Assembly (NCBI GenBank): GCA_016789745.1
Contig: JAEUQF010000175.1
Span: forward strand, 1-64,000
Source: Bryobacterales bacterium
Lineage (GTDB): Bacteria; Acidobacteriota; Terriglobia; Bryobacterales; Bryobacteraceae
DNA: 64,000 nucleotides
Direction: 5' to 3'
A model generated the notes under the pieces. The model worked only from the letters and a program-made list of their open reading frames with translations. It was not told where the DNA came from and did not search any database. The translations under genes were made by a program, and so were the position numbers. Shown here piece after piece: positions 16,294 through 26,254 of the stretch (positions are counted from its first letter, which is position 1; each line of letters starts with the position of its first letter).

Positions 16294-19200
16294 TTACTGG
16301 ACCCAGATCACCGAGCCGTTGCCGAACTCCGCGCCGCTGCCCGGATCCGCGCCAACCGCGAAGTTGCGACTGCCCGACGGCGTGTTCGCAGGCACCCGGA
16401 AGGTGACCACATAGACGCCGATGAGGTTCGGTGCATACTCGGCACTGATGAGCTCCGCGCCGGCATCATTTACACCAACGATGATGTTGGCATTCGGCCG
16501 CTGACCCACTCCGGGCGTATTCGTAAACGCCTGGTTGGCGGTGCGGCCCAAGCCCGTGACATAGGCACGAGCCACTTCCCCACGCCCGATCGGATTGTCG
16601 GGAGTCACAAAGGAGCCGTCCTGCCGTGTGATGACGGCGTAGCGGCGGTTCTGCGTATCCACCGTCTCGAAGACGCCGGGTGCGGCGGCCTTCGCCGTCA
16701 CATCCACCGTCGCGGTGCTGCCATTCGACGTAATCGTCACCGGCACGGTACCGCCGGCGGGCACTTCAAACGGCACCTGGACGGAGATGGCCTCATCGCC
16801 GGCGATGTTCTGCACCCAGAAGATGGGCGCCGGCGTACTGCCGAACGTGACACTCACGCCCGCTAACTGCGTCGGACGTGGGCCAAGATCGACTGCCGGT
16901 ACCACCAGACCCTGCGCGCTGCCGCCAATGTTCCGTCCACGGATCACCACCAGCGACCCTGGCGCGATGTCCGTCAACCCGCTGGCCGCGTTCGTGATGC
17001 CGCTGGCGTTCAGTTCCGGACCCACAGGACGGCTTGTCAGCGTCCAGCTGGTGGACACACCGCCGAACGAGGCCGTCACCGTACCCTGGCCGGGGACACC
17101 CGCCGCCCGCGCCGTTACCTGTACGCGGCCCTGGCTGTCGGAAGTGGCGGACGTGGCCGAAAGCGTTACTCCGCCGCCTGCTGTGAAGCTGACGGAAACG
17201 CCCGGAACCCCGTTGTTGTTCGCGTCCAGCACCTGAGCCACCAGCGGCTCCCCAAAGGAGCTGTTGATCACCGCGCTCTGGCCGTCGCCGGAGATACGCC
17301 GCAACTGCGTGCCGCTGATGTTCGCCTGCAGCGAGAAGACCGCCGTGGCCGTCGCGCCAGAATCGGTGGCAGTGAGACGAATCCGCACTTCTCCGGGCGT
17401 GTTGCCCAAAGTCACCAACGTCGAAACGCGGGCATCAAAGCTGCTGCGATTGATTGTGTTCGTGAGCGTGGCCTGGCCGGATTCCACCGTCCAGCGCACG
17501 TTGGCGTCCGGCAGCGGGTTGCCGAAGGCATCTTCCACCCGCGCCACAAGGGCGAGCGGCAGTGTCTGGCCTGCGGGGCCCGACTGTTGGTCGCCCTGCA
17601 GGATGACAAACTTGCCCGGGGGCCCGGAGGTCACCACCAGATTCAGGGTGCTGATGGTGGAGCCACCCGCACTGATGGTCAGCGGGGCAGTGCCCAGCCG
17701 GCTGCCCACCAGCAGGCTGCACGTGCCGACACCGCTCGAATCGGTCAGAATGCTGCTGCTGGCGCAGCTGGCCGTCGGGCCCAGTGTCGAGTCCAGACCC
17801 GTGGTCGCGTTCACCGCGATGTTCGGGATCGGCGCACCCGTCTGCGGGCCGCTTCCGGCCGACACGCGCACCCGCACCGCATCCTGCAGCGTGGTGCCCG
17901 CGCGCGCCGTGATTGTGTCGGTGTTCAGAGGCGCCAACAATTGGATCGCCGGCGGGCTGGCCGGCAGACCCTGGAACAGCGTCGGGATCGTGGTGACGTA
18001 GAAGTCCACGCTACCGGCAGCCGTCCGCGCGGTCACCGTTGCCTGCACGAAGGAGTTGAACAGGTTCGGGCCGATGAAGGCGCCGGTGGCCGTGTTCGTA
18101 GCGATACCGCTTTGGTCCGTCACCGTCTCCGAAGCCGACAGCGTGACGTTCGGACCGTTGTTGGTGATCGCACTCCAGCTGACGATCGCGCCCGGAACCG
18201 GTGTCCCCGCCGTGTCGCGCACCAGGACCGTCAACAGTTGTGCCGTCGGGCTGTTCTCGCGCACGATCTGCCCGTTGCCGCTGACAATGCTGATGGCACC
18301 CGTCGGACCAGCCGTGCCCGTGCCCGCAGTCAGGTTGAACGTACCGGTCACCAGGGTTCCGCTGCCGGCGATCACGGTCACGCTGAACGGCCCGGTGGTG
18401 GCCGGAGCGACGATTTGCGATGTCGCGTAGCCTTCGGCATCCGTCACCGTCGTCGGCGTCACCGTCGCGCCCGCGGCTGCCGTCGAGAACTGCACCGGTA
18501 CATTGCCCAGCGGCTTGCCCGTTCCATCCACCACGCGGACTGTCAGAGGAAGGCCCTGGGTCCCCGGCGGGATGAACTGACCGTTATTGAAGAGGTAGAG
18601 ATTGGTGGGGTTGCCCGTCGCACCAGGACCGGCGTACACCAGCGGACCCGCGGGGTTCTGCAACTGATACTGGCCGGATACGCCACCCGCGCCCAGGTCC
18701 ACCCGCTGCAGCGTATTGCCCGAGGCGACAAACAGGAAGCGCGCCGTCGGATACTCCGGCGTCGCCACAATGGACCGCACCCCGTTCGGATTCAAGCCGC
18801 TCAGATTGGCAAGCGTCGCGGTGCCGGGCAGATCAATCTGATAGAGCTGGCCGCCGGTGGTGACCGCGAAGGCCCGCGCCGGCGAAATCGCCACCACACG
18901 GTCGAACACAATGCCGCCGCTCGTCGGTACCGTGGTAAACGTTCGGTTCGCCAAGTCCACCGAAATCAGCGCACTGCCGCCGAAAGCCGGATTGAGGTTG
19001 GGCAGCAACGCACGCAGGCCGCTGAACGGGTCGCCGAAAATCACCGGCTTGCCGGGCTGTGCGTTCAGTGGGATTCCCGAGCCATTCCGCAGCGTGTTGT
19101 CGCGCGTGTCGATCTCATAAAGGATGTTCGTCGCCGAGGCATACATGAAGCCGTTCGGTCCGGCGGTGATCCCGTTTAACGGACCAAGGCCGCTCAGCGT

Positions 19201-19725
19201 CGCGATGGTCTGGAAGCTGCCCAGATCGATCACCGTTACCGTGCCGCTGCCCTGGCTGGTGACGTAGGCGCGCGTGCTGGCGCGGTTGATGGCCACGTCA
19301 TTGGCCAGGCTGCCCGCGTTTACCTGCGCCACCACGGCATCGTTCGCCGTGCTGATGATCTGCACCGTGTTGGCCACCACCACCAGGAAGCGTCCGTCCG
19401 GGCTCAATGCCGCGGCCTGCGCGCCAACCCCCAGGTTCAGGCGGTTCACCACGTTGTAATTCGCGTCGGTCACCACCACCGTGTTCGTGCCGGAGCGCCC
19501 GACGAAGTAATATTTGTTCCCGGCTGGAAGAGCCAAGGCCTGGAAGGTGTCCGGTGCCGCGGCGATGGCTCCGCTGGCTGGCGCGAACGGATCGGCCGCA
19601 AAAGGAGTGACCGGCCGCTGTGTGCCGTCCGATGGAGGCATGACGAAAACATTGTTGGCCAGCGCCAGGGGGACCAATGTCGTCAGGCAAAGGAGAACAC
19701 GCCGGATATGCGAATGGAGAGACAT
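16294..19725 (-). CDS. Secreted beta-propeller/Ig-like protein with TIGR03437 C-terminus
   Basis: This 1143-residue exported protein has a signal peptide (RRVLLCLTTLVPLALA), then a YVTN-like beta-propeller (about 40-370; for example YVTSQGSGTVTVIDLG). Several Ig-like invasin-type (Big_1) modules follow, each with a phrase such as TDAEGYATSQIVAPA or DSQGRVQVTARAAG. The last 220 residues fit the Solibacter-type C-terminal domain TIGR03437 (APGSLVVIRGRNIGG, APGVFETVD, YVTGLGRT). The ATG at 19725 has GAGG upstream. It is probably a surface or extracellular structural/adhesive protein. With the neighbouring exoproteins it lies downstream of the type II secretion operon. Confidence 0.85.
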   Translation of the reverse strand: MSLHSHIRRVLLCLTTLVPLALANNVFVMPPSDGTQRPVTPFAADPFAPASGAIAAAPDTFQALALPAGNKYYFVGRSGTNTVVVTDANYNVVNRLNLGVGAQAAALSPDGRFLVVVANTVQIISTANDAVVAQVNAGSLANDVAINRASTRAYVTSQGSGTVTVIDLGSFQTIATLSGLGPLNGITAGPNGFMYASATNILYEIDTRDNTLRNGSGIPLNAQPGKPVIFGDPFSGLRALLPNLNPAFGGSALISVDLANRTFTTVPTSGGIVFDRVVAISPARAFAVTTGGQLYQIDLPGTATLANLSGLNPNGVRSIVATPEYPTARFLFVASGNTLQRVDLGAGGVSGQYQLQNPAGPLVYAGPGATGNPTNLYLFNNGQFIPPGTQGLPLTVRVVDGTGKPLGNVPVQFSTAAAGATVTPTTVTDAEGYATSQIVAPATTGPFSVTVIAGSGTLVTGTFNLTAGTGTAGPTGAISIVSGNGQIVRENSPTAQLLTVLVRDTAGTPVPGAIVSWSAITNNGPNVTLSASETVTDQSGIATNTATGAFIGPNLFNSFVQATVTARTAAGSVDFYVTTIPTLFQGLPASPPAIQLLAPLNTDTITARAGTTLQDAVRVRVSAGSGPQTGAPIPNIAVNATTGLDSTLGPTASCASSSILTDSSGVGTCSLLVGSRLGTAPLTISAGGSTISTLNLVVTSGPPGKFVILQGDQQSGPAGQTLPLALVARVEDAFGNPLPDANVRWTVESGQATLTNTINRSSFDARVSTLVTLGNTPGEVRIRLTATDSGATATAVFSLQANISGTQLRRISGDGQSAVINSSFGEPLVAQVLDANNNGVPGVSVSFTAGGGVTLSATSATSDSQGRVQVTARAAGVPGQGTVTASFGGVSTSWTLTSRPVGPELNASGITNAASGLTDIAPGSLVVIRGRNIGGSAQGLVVPAVDLGPRPTQLAGVSVTFGSTPAPIFWVQNIAGDEAISVQVPFEVPAGGTVPVTITSNGSTATVDVTAKAAAPGVFETVDTQNRRYAVITRQDGSFVTPDNPIGRGEVARAYVTGLGRTANQAFTNTPGVGQRPNANIIVGVNDAGAELISAEYAPNLIGVYVVTFRVPANTPSGSRNFAVGADPGSGAEFGNGSVIWVQ

Positions 19726-19862
19726 GCTACCTCGTAGAAAAAGAGGATTGGGGTGGACGCGCAAGTATTAGCTTATCACCAGATAGGAAGGGTTGAAATA
19801 AGCAGGAAGCAGGGAAGAGGAAAACAACTCGGTAAGGAAATGTTTTACAGTGCCGCTAGACA

Positions 19863-19893
19863 CAAAAAGGGCGGAGCCGAAGCCCCGCCCTTC
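19863..19893 (-). terminator. Strong terminator with TTCG tetraloop
   Basis: On the minus strand AAGGGCGGGGC and GCTCCGCCCTT (one G-T pair) close a TTCG loop and run into TTTTT. It lies 25 bases after the stop of the 663-residue exoprotein gene. The rest of 19726-19917 appears empty apart from upstream sequence for the propeller gene. Confidence 0.9.
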
Positions 19894-19917
19894 CCGTTTA
19901 TCCCTTGTGGGGAGTGA

Positions 19918-21909
19918 TTACATGCCCAGCGACTCACCGAAACGGTTGAGGCGCGGACCGTTGTCCAGAACCAGAGCCAGGTAGCCGTGCGACAGGCGCT
20001 GCGCACCGACGTCGCTGACGAAAGCGAAGCCGTGAGCATAGCGGAAGTTGCAGATGGCGATGATGTAGCCCTGGAAGCCCGGCGTGGCAGCGATACCATT
20101 CGTACCACCGCTCGACAGGGTGAAGGTGGCCGTCTGGCCGCCCGAGAGCGGGGTCGTCGTGGTCTGCTTGCTCGGCGGAGCGCCGCCGCCCGTCGTGCCA
20201 CCGTAGTAGTTCAGTTCGCAGTTGCCGGTCTGGCTGGCGGTACCGAACGGATCCGAGGTGGTGTTGGCGATGGCAACGCCCGTGTCAAAGCCGGCCTGGT
20301 TGCTCGTGAAGGGGAACAGCAGGGCGGTCTGGCAGACGTTCAGGCTGGAAGCGTTGGCGGCCGTGGAGGTGTCAGCGAAGCGCGGGATCGGCGCCGTCGA
20401 CGACATCGTGTTCACGGTCGAGATCGGGGCATAGCTACCGTTCACCGTCAAGGTGCCGGTGGCCGGGTTGTTGGTGCTGCGGTAGGCGAGCGCAACCGCG
20501 AAGCTCAGCGTGTCGATGCCGTTCGGATCGGTCGAGAGGACTTCCCAAACGAAGGAGCCGGCACCGTTGGTGAGCGGCACTTCGATCAGGCCCACGGTCG
20601 CACCGGCCGGGTAAGCAGCCGTGTTGCCACCGATGGCGCCGCGTTCGGCAGTGCTCGACGGGGTCACGAGAACCGTAGCCGTCGTCGGGATGCCACCCGC
20701 GCCCTGGATCACACCATAAGCAGCGGCGAAGGCCGAGGTCTCGCCACCGTTGGTCAGGCTGCCCGGGTTGGTCGCGGTGGAGCTGATCGCACCGCTGGCA
20801 ATCGGGTTGGCCGAAACGTACAGGCGAACGTTCGCGGGAACGTTGTTGAAGGCAGCGCGGAGGCGGGTGCCGTGGTCAGCGCGGCCGGCGCGGGCCAGCG
20901 TGCCAAATGCGTTGTTATAGAAGCCCGATTCCACAACGACGTTGCCCGTCTGGGACGGCGGCGCACCGTTGTTTTCGCGGGGGAACGCCTGCGACGCATT
21001 GCTCGGGCTCAGAGCCGAACCATTGATGTCGCGAACTTTCCAGGCGGCGGCATACAGCTCACGGAAGCGAACCTGGAAGGCACGGCCACCAGGATTGCTC
21101 GAACCGGAGTAGTCACCGTCGGTCGGGTCAGCCGCGAGATCGCTGTTGAAGCGTTCGCAGATGTACAGGAAGTTGCCCTGGCCAGTCGCGCTGAAGCTGC
21201 CGCCGCTGAAGGAGCGGAGGGTCACTTCAAGGCTCTGCTGCACGAACGCAACGTTAACCGTCGAGTTGTTCAGCTGCAGGTTGGTCGGGGGGTTCTGGAT
21301 CGACACGAAAGCGAAGATCTGGCCGTTCTGAGCCGTCGTACCGGCAACAGCGGCGCGGATGTTCTTCGTGCGGAACGTGCGAACGCCCGTGCTGCCGGGG
21401 GCCACGATCGGCACACCAAGCCACACGATCGTGTTGTCGTTCTGACGAACGCCCTGGAACACGTTGATCGGCACACCAGCGCCACGCTGGGAGCCAACGC
21501 CCGTCGCACCACCCACGCCATTGGCAACGTAGTTGCCGCAGGTCGCGATTGCGCTGGTCTGGGGGCAGGGGTTCTGGTCACCATAACCCTCGCCGCCGGG
21601 GCCCGGGGCCGGGTCATCGATGAACAACAGCGCTTCCGAACCCGGATCGCTGATCAGCCGGCTCGTGATGTTCGTGCTCAGCGTAACCGAAATATTCACA
21701 GCCGGTACCGCCGTGCCAGCAGCCGGAGCGACACCGCCCGAGCACTGAATCACGATGTCACCGGTCTGTTCCGACAATCCCTCGGCGCGAACCGTAAGGG
21801 GCTGCGCGGACGTGCTGCAGACGATCGGAGGCGTCGTCTGAGCGCTGGCCAAACCTGTAAACAGGGTGGCCGCCGCAAACGCAAGTGAAAGCTTGCGAAA
21901 ATCTGACAT
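19918..21909 (-). CDS. Solibacter-type secreted protein, function unknown
   Basis: This 663-residue protein has a clear signal peptide (LSLAFAAATLFTGLASAQ) and no recognised enzymatic domain. The body is rich in Asn, Thr, Ser and Gly and predicted beta-rich. The C-terminal 100 residues (GQTATFTLSSGG, PGFQGYIIAICNFRYAHGFAFVSDVGAQR) look like a conserved domain of acidobacterial exoproteins. Cysteines are few and mostly paired. The ATG at 21909 has AAGGAG upstream; the longer frame from 22035 adds an unlikely basic tail. It ends at a strong terminator and has a 430-base upstream region, so it is probably a separately controlled, well expressed gene. Confidence 0.75.
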   Translation of the reverse strand: MSDFRKLSLAFAAATLFTGLASAQTTPPIVCSTSAQPLTVRAEGLSEQTGDIVIQCSGGVAPAAGTAVPAVNISVTLSTNITSRLISDPGSEALLFIDDPAPGPGGEGYGDQNPCPQTSAIATCGNYVANGVGGATGVGSQRGAGVPINVFQGVRQNDNTIVWLGVPIVAPGSTGVRTFRTKNIRAAVAGTTAQNGQIFAFVSIQNPPTNLQLNNSTVNVAFVQQSLEVTLRSFSGGSFSATGQGNFLYICERFNSDLAADPTDGDYSGSSNPGGRAFQVRFRELYAAAWKVRDINGSALSPSNASQAFPRENNGAPPSQTGNVVVESGFYNNAFGTLARAGRADHGTRLRAAFNNVPANVRLYVSANPIASGAISSTATNPGSLTNGGETSAFAAAYGVIQGAGGIPTTATVLVTPSSTAERGAIGGNTAAYPAGATVGLIEVPLTNGAGSFVWEVLSTDPNGIDTLSFAVALAYRSTNNPATGTLTVNGSYAPISTVNTMSSTAPIPRFADTSTAANASSLNVCQTALLFPFTSNQAGFDTGVAIANTTSDPFGTASQTGNCELNYYGGTTGGGAPPSKQTTTTPLSGGQTATFTLSSGGTNGIAATPGFQGYIIAICNFRYAHGFAFVSDVGAQRLSHGYLALVLDNGPRLNRFGESLGM

Positions 21910-22336
21910 TTCCCTCTCCTTGTAGAAGTTGAACTGGAATTGATGGAATTTCTTCTTCAACCTGTGCCTTTTAGGTCTTATCGTTTCCTCGAAAAATACC
22001 CGCAATGGATTGGTAACTTCGGTTAGGTTGGTCACCGGCCCGCTTTCTCCATCCCTTGCATCGTATTCATCAAGTGTGCGTCTCTATCAAATCCTTGTAC
22101 TACCCAACCAGCCCGATGTCCGGCTGGCAATGTGCTCGCGGGACTCATGCTGTGAATGCCGCTATGATACTTTGGACGCAATACCCTCTCTTAATAACAC
22201 TTCTGCTTGCCATTAGTCAAGGAAAACTACACCCCTCCCTAGGCAAGAGGTAAGGTACACGCCGACAGCAGAATCTGCGGTCAACATGCGATTTAAACAT
22301 GCCCTGGTACTAAGAGTCAATACTTTTTGTCTCACC
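21910..22336 (-). promoter_or_regulatory. Long AT-richer upstream region of the exoprotein gene
   Basis: No gene is supported in these 427 bases. On the minus strand TTGACT (22315-22320) lies 17 bases before TTTAAA (22292-22297), a possible sigma-70 promoter that would leave a leader of about 375 bases. A second TTGACT about 100 bases further downstream has TATTAA 18 bases on. A CCAGCC/GGCTGG hairpin lies within the leader. Confidence 0.35.
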
Positions 22337-25300
22337 CTACCGAATCGACACCGGAACCGCATTACTTTCCACTCCGGATTGCCGCAATCGCAGCGGTACA
22401 TCCAGCCCCGGCGCTACCCGCGCCGGGACGTTCACGGTTACTAAATAAATCCCCGGAAGCTGCGGCAACCGTACCGCCGAGGAGGCTGGCAAGGCTTGCC
22501 CCTGTAACACCACCTCAATGGGGTGGGTGACTACTTCGCTATTCCCCGTTACTCGGATTTCTCCTAAGCCCGTCGCGTAGATCTGCAATGACCCCCCTCG
22601 GCTCACCGGGTTCGCCGCCGTGTTCCGCTGCCCGCCCGTCGTATTCGTCACCAGCGGCTGATTCCCATTCGCGCTATCCCGGAAGATCGCCGGCGCGCTT
22701 TCCTGTAAGGTCACGGGCACCTCGCGCCGCGTCGCTCCCGCCGCGATGGTCATTAGATATTCCCCAGGTAGCAAGGCGGGTGGAATCTCGATATTCAACC
22801 GGAAGTCGCTGATGCCCGCCACAATCGCCGGCACGCCATTCACTTCAACTACCGTATCGGCGCCAAAGCCAAGGCCGGCGATCGTCACCAGGGACCCGGC
22901 CGCTACCTCATTGGTAAACGTCGCCGCATTCACCACACTGGCCGCATCGATCTCCAAATCCACCGGGGACGTGACCCATTGCCCTCCGGCCCGCGTGGCC
23001 AACCAAGTGGCGTCCGTTCCCCCGATCAGCTCAGTTCGCCGGCCAGGCGCGCCCAAATCCGTCAATGTGGCCACGAAGGCCCTCGCCGGGCTAAACCGCA
23101 CAATCTGCTCCGGTTCCAACCCGTTGCAATAATAGAGGTGCGTACTGCCGTTGGCCGGCTGCACACCCGACGCGGTAATCACCGCCGGGCCCAGCCACAC
23201 CAACTCCCTGCCGCAGTCTCCCGCCACGCTCCGCACACTGATATCCATGCCGGCTTCCACCAGGAAGCCCGACGGACTCGGCGAACGCGGCACCAGGCGC
23301 AGCACATCGGCCACCTTGCCCTGTACTTGGCGCCCCGCTAAGGTGAAGCCAGCCAGGTAATCGTCCAACCGCGGCCGCGCCGGCGAGGCCGTGTCGTGAA
23401 TGACAATCGCCCCATCGGCCGACACGCCGATCGCCGCCACAAAGTGGCTGCCGACCGGAGTTTCGCCCACCGACAGGTTCAACGCCACCAGCACCGGCGA
23501 GCCCACCGCCAGCAAATCGAGAATCGTATTCGGGTCCGCCCCCGCCGCCTCTACATCCAGCGTCCCACCCGCGAACTCCTTCAACCGCCACAGATTCACG
23601 AAGCTGTCCGACGTCCCCGCCAGCGGAAGGAAGCCATCGCAGATCCGCCCCCCCGCCGTGTCCAACACGCAGAAGGTGCGCAGGAAGGTGCCCAGCGCCG
23701 CCGGATCCGCCAGACCCTGCGAGGTCGGCAACTCGTTTCGATTCTGGTGATAGCGCAGGATCGATGACGCCGACGCCAGCAGCGCCCCCTTCCCATCCGG
23801 CGCCGCCTGGCGTGGGAAATTCGTCAACGTCGACGGAGCCGCCCGCGCGCTGAAGGTCGCGACTTTGCCCGCCCCGGTCGCGGTAACCAGTGCGACACCT
23901 TCGTTCGGCTGCAGGCGTACCGTGGTCGACGCCTCGCCTCGCTCATTCGTAATCGCGTCCACCGGGGCCACACTAGCGCCCGGCGACGCCGCAAATCGAA
24001 TCGGAATCCCCACCAGCGGCGCCCCTTGCCCGTCCACGGCCGCGATCAGCAACGCCTGCGGCAGCCGCGCGCCGGGCAGTCCGGTCTGCGTGTCGCCTCT
24101 AACTTTATTTAATTGGACGTTCGCCTCGGCCAGCGCCACCACCGTATAGCTGCCGTTCGCCCGTTGCGTGCCATTGGCATCCACCGCCAGCAGCGTCACG
24201 ATCCCGGAGCGTGCCGTGCTCGCGATCGGCGCCTCCCAGCTATAGGACCCCTGCATCGTCGGAATCTCAAACGCCGGCGTCGCCGGGTCGCTTGGCGACG
24301 AGATCCGCAGCGTCGTCCCCGGCGCGAAGCCCCCGACAATCACCCGCACCCGGCTCCCCGCACTGACCCGGCTAGGCGTTACCGTGATCTCCGGCGTCCG
24401 CTCGCGCTCCACTACCTCCACCGCCCCGTCCCGCAGCCGCATCTGCCCGCCTTCGAAATCCTGCGTCGGCAGTCCCTGCGGACCCATATACGACTCGCTG
24501 ACCGGGAAACCCAGATTTCCCTGAGCCCCGCCCCGCTCCAGATACTCGAGCAGGAACGCCCCCGTAGTGACAATCCCGCGGTTTGCCGCAAACTTGCCCG
24601 TCGCAATCCGGATCACCAGCCCATTCGCAAACGATTGCCCGGTCCCGCTCGAGCCCGTGAAGCTATTGATCGACGCCGCGGCACCCGCCGGCGCGCCCAG
24701 CGCCCCGTTCTCAAAGCCCAGTGCCTCCCACCGCGTCAGGATCGCCCCACTCACCGCGTAGATCGGCTGACCCGCCAGCGCGCCGCCTTCGAACATCTGT
24801 CTGCCGCCCGCGGTCGGATCGCTGATCGGATACCCCAGCGCGCCACCAGGGCCGCCCGACACTTCGTAAGCCGCCAGCAAGGCGCCCGTGACCACGAACA
24901 CGCCCGGCGAGACGTCGGACCGGCACAGCAGATAGCGTGTAACGCCGTCGGTGGCGCGGAGTTCCTGGACCAGGCCCAAACCGACGCGCTTGACAGGAGC
25001 GGCGACGGGCAACTGCACCGATAACCGATTCCGCGACGCCGCGTCCTGAAACGCCTGCTGGATCGCCAGCGTCGGCGCCCCCTCCCCGATCTGGCAGCAC
25101 GGCGCCGCTACAAATATGTTCAGCGCCGGACTCACTTTCCCTTCGCTCACCGCGCTGATCTGCACCGCCCCGCCGCCGACGGCCCGCAGCGTCGCCCCCA
25201 AGCCGTTCGGCTGGATCGCGACCACCCGCCCATTCGTCGTCACCCAGGTCACTTCGCGATCCGTGAGTTCCCCACCCACCGTCGCGGTCACTACCGCCCG

Positions 25301-26182
25301 GATCGGCAGCGTGTCGCCCAGATTCATGCGCAGCACTTCGGCCACACCGACGCTCAGCGACACCGACCCGACACTTGGCCGCACCACGGCATCGGTGGTT
25401 GCGGTGTACTCCACGCTCCCACCTTCAAAGGCCTGCCGGATGCGCCCGTTGCCGGCGTTCAATTCATCGCCCAACGGCAGCCCCAGCGACCCCGTATGCA
25501 GGCCCAACTCCTTATATAAGGCGAACACCTTCCCGGTCACCGTGAACGTACGCCCGCTCAGGTTGCCGGAGCTCAACGTGTAAATCGAGCCGTTATAGAA
25601 CTGCTGGCCCGTCGCCGTCACGCCCGTCGCCGACGTGATGGCTGTCTCGCCCGTCGTCGCCGGACCCAGCGAACTGATGCCGCCCTTGGTCGTCCACGTG
25701 GTGTAGAAGTTGCCCTGTACCGTCACCCCCTGACCGGCCGCCGTCACCGCCGAGCTGGTGTAAGCGAACAGCGCGTGGGTTTTCGTGAAGATCTGGTAGG
25801 TGCAGACCGTGCCCGCCGTGCCCGATATGCAGGGCGCCGTGTCCATTGTGGGAAAGCCGGCTGTCGCCACCCCAACGCTGCCGAACTGCGCATAAATGCC
25901 CGGATACATCTGGAACACGTCGGTCAGCGTGTCCCCACGCACCAGCGCGAAGACGTTCGCCTCCCGCCGGTTCACGTCCTGGAACTCCTGCACGTACCCC
26001 GCGCCCAACCGGCGCACCGCCCCCACGGGAGGCAACGATACCAGGGTGTTGAAGCGATTTCGAAAGAACGCGTTCTGAAAGAGAGACTCAAGTCCCGAAG
26101 GCGCTCCCTGGCCCACATCTTGGGCGGGCAGCGACGACGGACTCAGAAAGAGCAGAAACAGCCAGGGGTACGCACGCTTCAT
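22337..26182 (-). CDS. Secreted LGFP-repeat/Ig/C39-like protein with TIGR03437 C-terminus
   Basis: This 1281-residue exported protein is multidomain. After a signal peptide come LGFP-type repeats (LGLPLGDELNAGNGRI, LGYPISDP, LGFPVSESYMG) mixed with a Big_2-like module near 270-360. Two Ig-like domains follow (about 600-780). Then comes a stretch resembling a C39-like cysteine peptidase fold (SSILRYHQN, later GSHFVAAIGV), and finally TIGR03437 (about 1060-1281). At the expected catalytic cysteine of the C39-like part I read alanine, so it is probably a binding domain rather than an enzyme. AAGG lies five bases before the ATG at 26182. It is probably exported through the adjacent type II system (inference). 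Confidence 0.8.
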   Translation of the reverse strand: MKRAYPWLFLLFLSPSSLPAQDVGQGAPSGLESLFQNAFFRNRFNTLVSLPPVGAVRRLGAGYVQEFQDVNRREANVFALVRGDTLTDVFQMYPGIYAQFGSVGVATAGFPTMDTAPCISGTAGTVCTYQIFTKTHALFAYTSSAVTAAGQGVTVQGNFYTTWTTKGGISSLGPATTGETAITSATGVTATGQQFYNGSIYTLSSGNLSGRTFTVTGKVFALYKELGLHTGSLGLPLGDELNAGNGRIRQAFEGGSVEYTATTDAVVRPSVGSVSLSVGVAEVLRMNLGDTLPIRAVVTATVGGELTDREVTWVTTNGRVVAIQPNGLGATLRAVGGGAVQISAVSEGKVSPALNIFVAAPCCQIGEGAPTLAIQQAFQDAASRNRLSVQLPVAAPVKRVGLGLVQELRATDGVTRYLLCRSDVSPGVFVVTGALLAAYEVSGGPGGALGYPISDPTAGGRQMFEGGALAGQPIYAVSGAILTRWEALGFENGALGAPAGAAASINSFTGSSGTGQSFANGLVIRIATGKFAANRGIVTTGAFLLEYLERGGAQGNLGFPVSESYMGPQGLPTQDFEGGQMRLRDGAVEVVERERTPEITVTPSRVSAGSRVRVIVGGFAPGTTLRISSPSDPATPAFEIPTMQGSYSWEAPIASTARSGIVTLLAVDANGTQRANGSYTVVALAEANVQLNKVRGDTQTGLPGARLPQALLIAAVDGQGAPLVGIPIRFAASPGASVAPVDAITNERGEASTTVRLQPNEGVALVTATGAGKVATFSARAAPSTLTNFPRQAAPDGKGALLASASSILRYHQNRNELPTSQGLADPAALGTFLRTFCVLDTAGGRICDGFLPLAGTSDSFVNLWRLKEFAGGTLDVEAAGADPNTILDLLAVGSPVLVALNLSVGETPVGSHFVAAIGVSADGAIVIHDTASPARPRLDDYLAGFTLAGRQVQGKVADVLRLVPRSPSPSGFLVEAGMDISVRSVAGDCGRELVWLGPAVITASGVQPANGSTHLYYCNGLEPEQIVRFSPARAFVATLTDLGAPGRRTELIGGTDATWLATRAGGQWVTSPVDLEIDAASVVNAATFTNEVAAGSLVTIAGLGFGADTVVEVNGVPAIVAGISDFRLNIEIPPALLPGEYLMTIAAGATRREVPVTLQESAPAIFRDSANGNQPLVTNTTGGQRNTAANPVSRGGSLQIYATGLGEIRVTGNSEVVTHPIEVVLQGQALPASSAVRLPQLPGIYLVTVNVPARVAPGLDVPLRLRQSGVESNAVPVSIR

Positions 26183-26254
26183 GCAAGCCTTATATCTTAG
26201 CTTGAACCCGTACAACGCCCGCTGGTTGCGTAGCGGGGCGGACTCGCGCCTGCC

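Noticed and set aside
17587..19179. 530-codon open frame on the plus strand
   Set aside because: It is opposite the propeller/Ig protein and Arg-rich with no recognisable domain.
19987..21888. 633-codon open frame on the plus strand
   Set aside because: It is antisense to the exoprotein gene, Arg/Gly/Val-rich low-complexity, and a frame shadow.
22010..22253. Small plus-strand open frames of 65-68 codons
   Set aside because: They have no ribosome site or conserved feature and lie in the upstream region of the minus-strand exoprotein gene.
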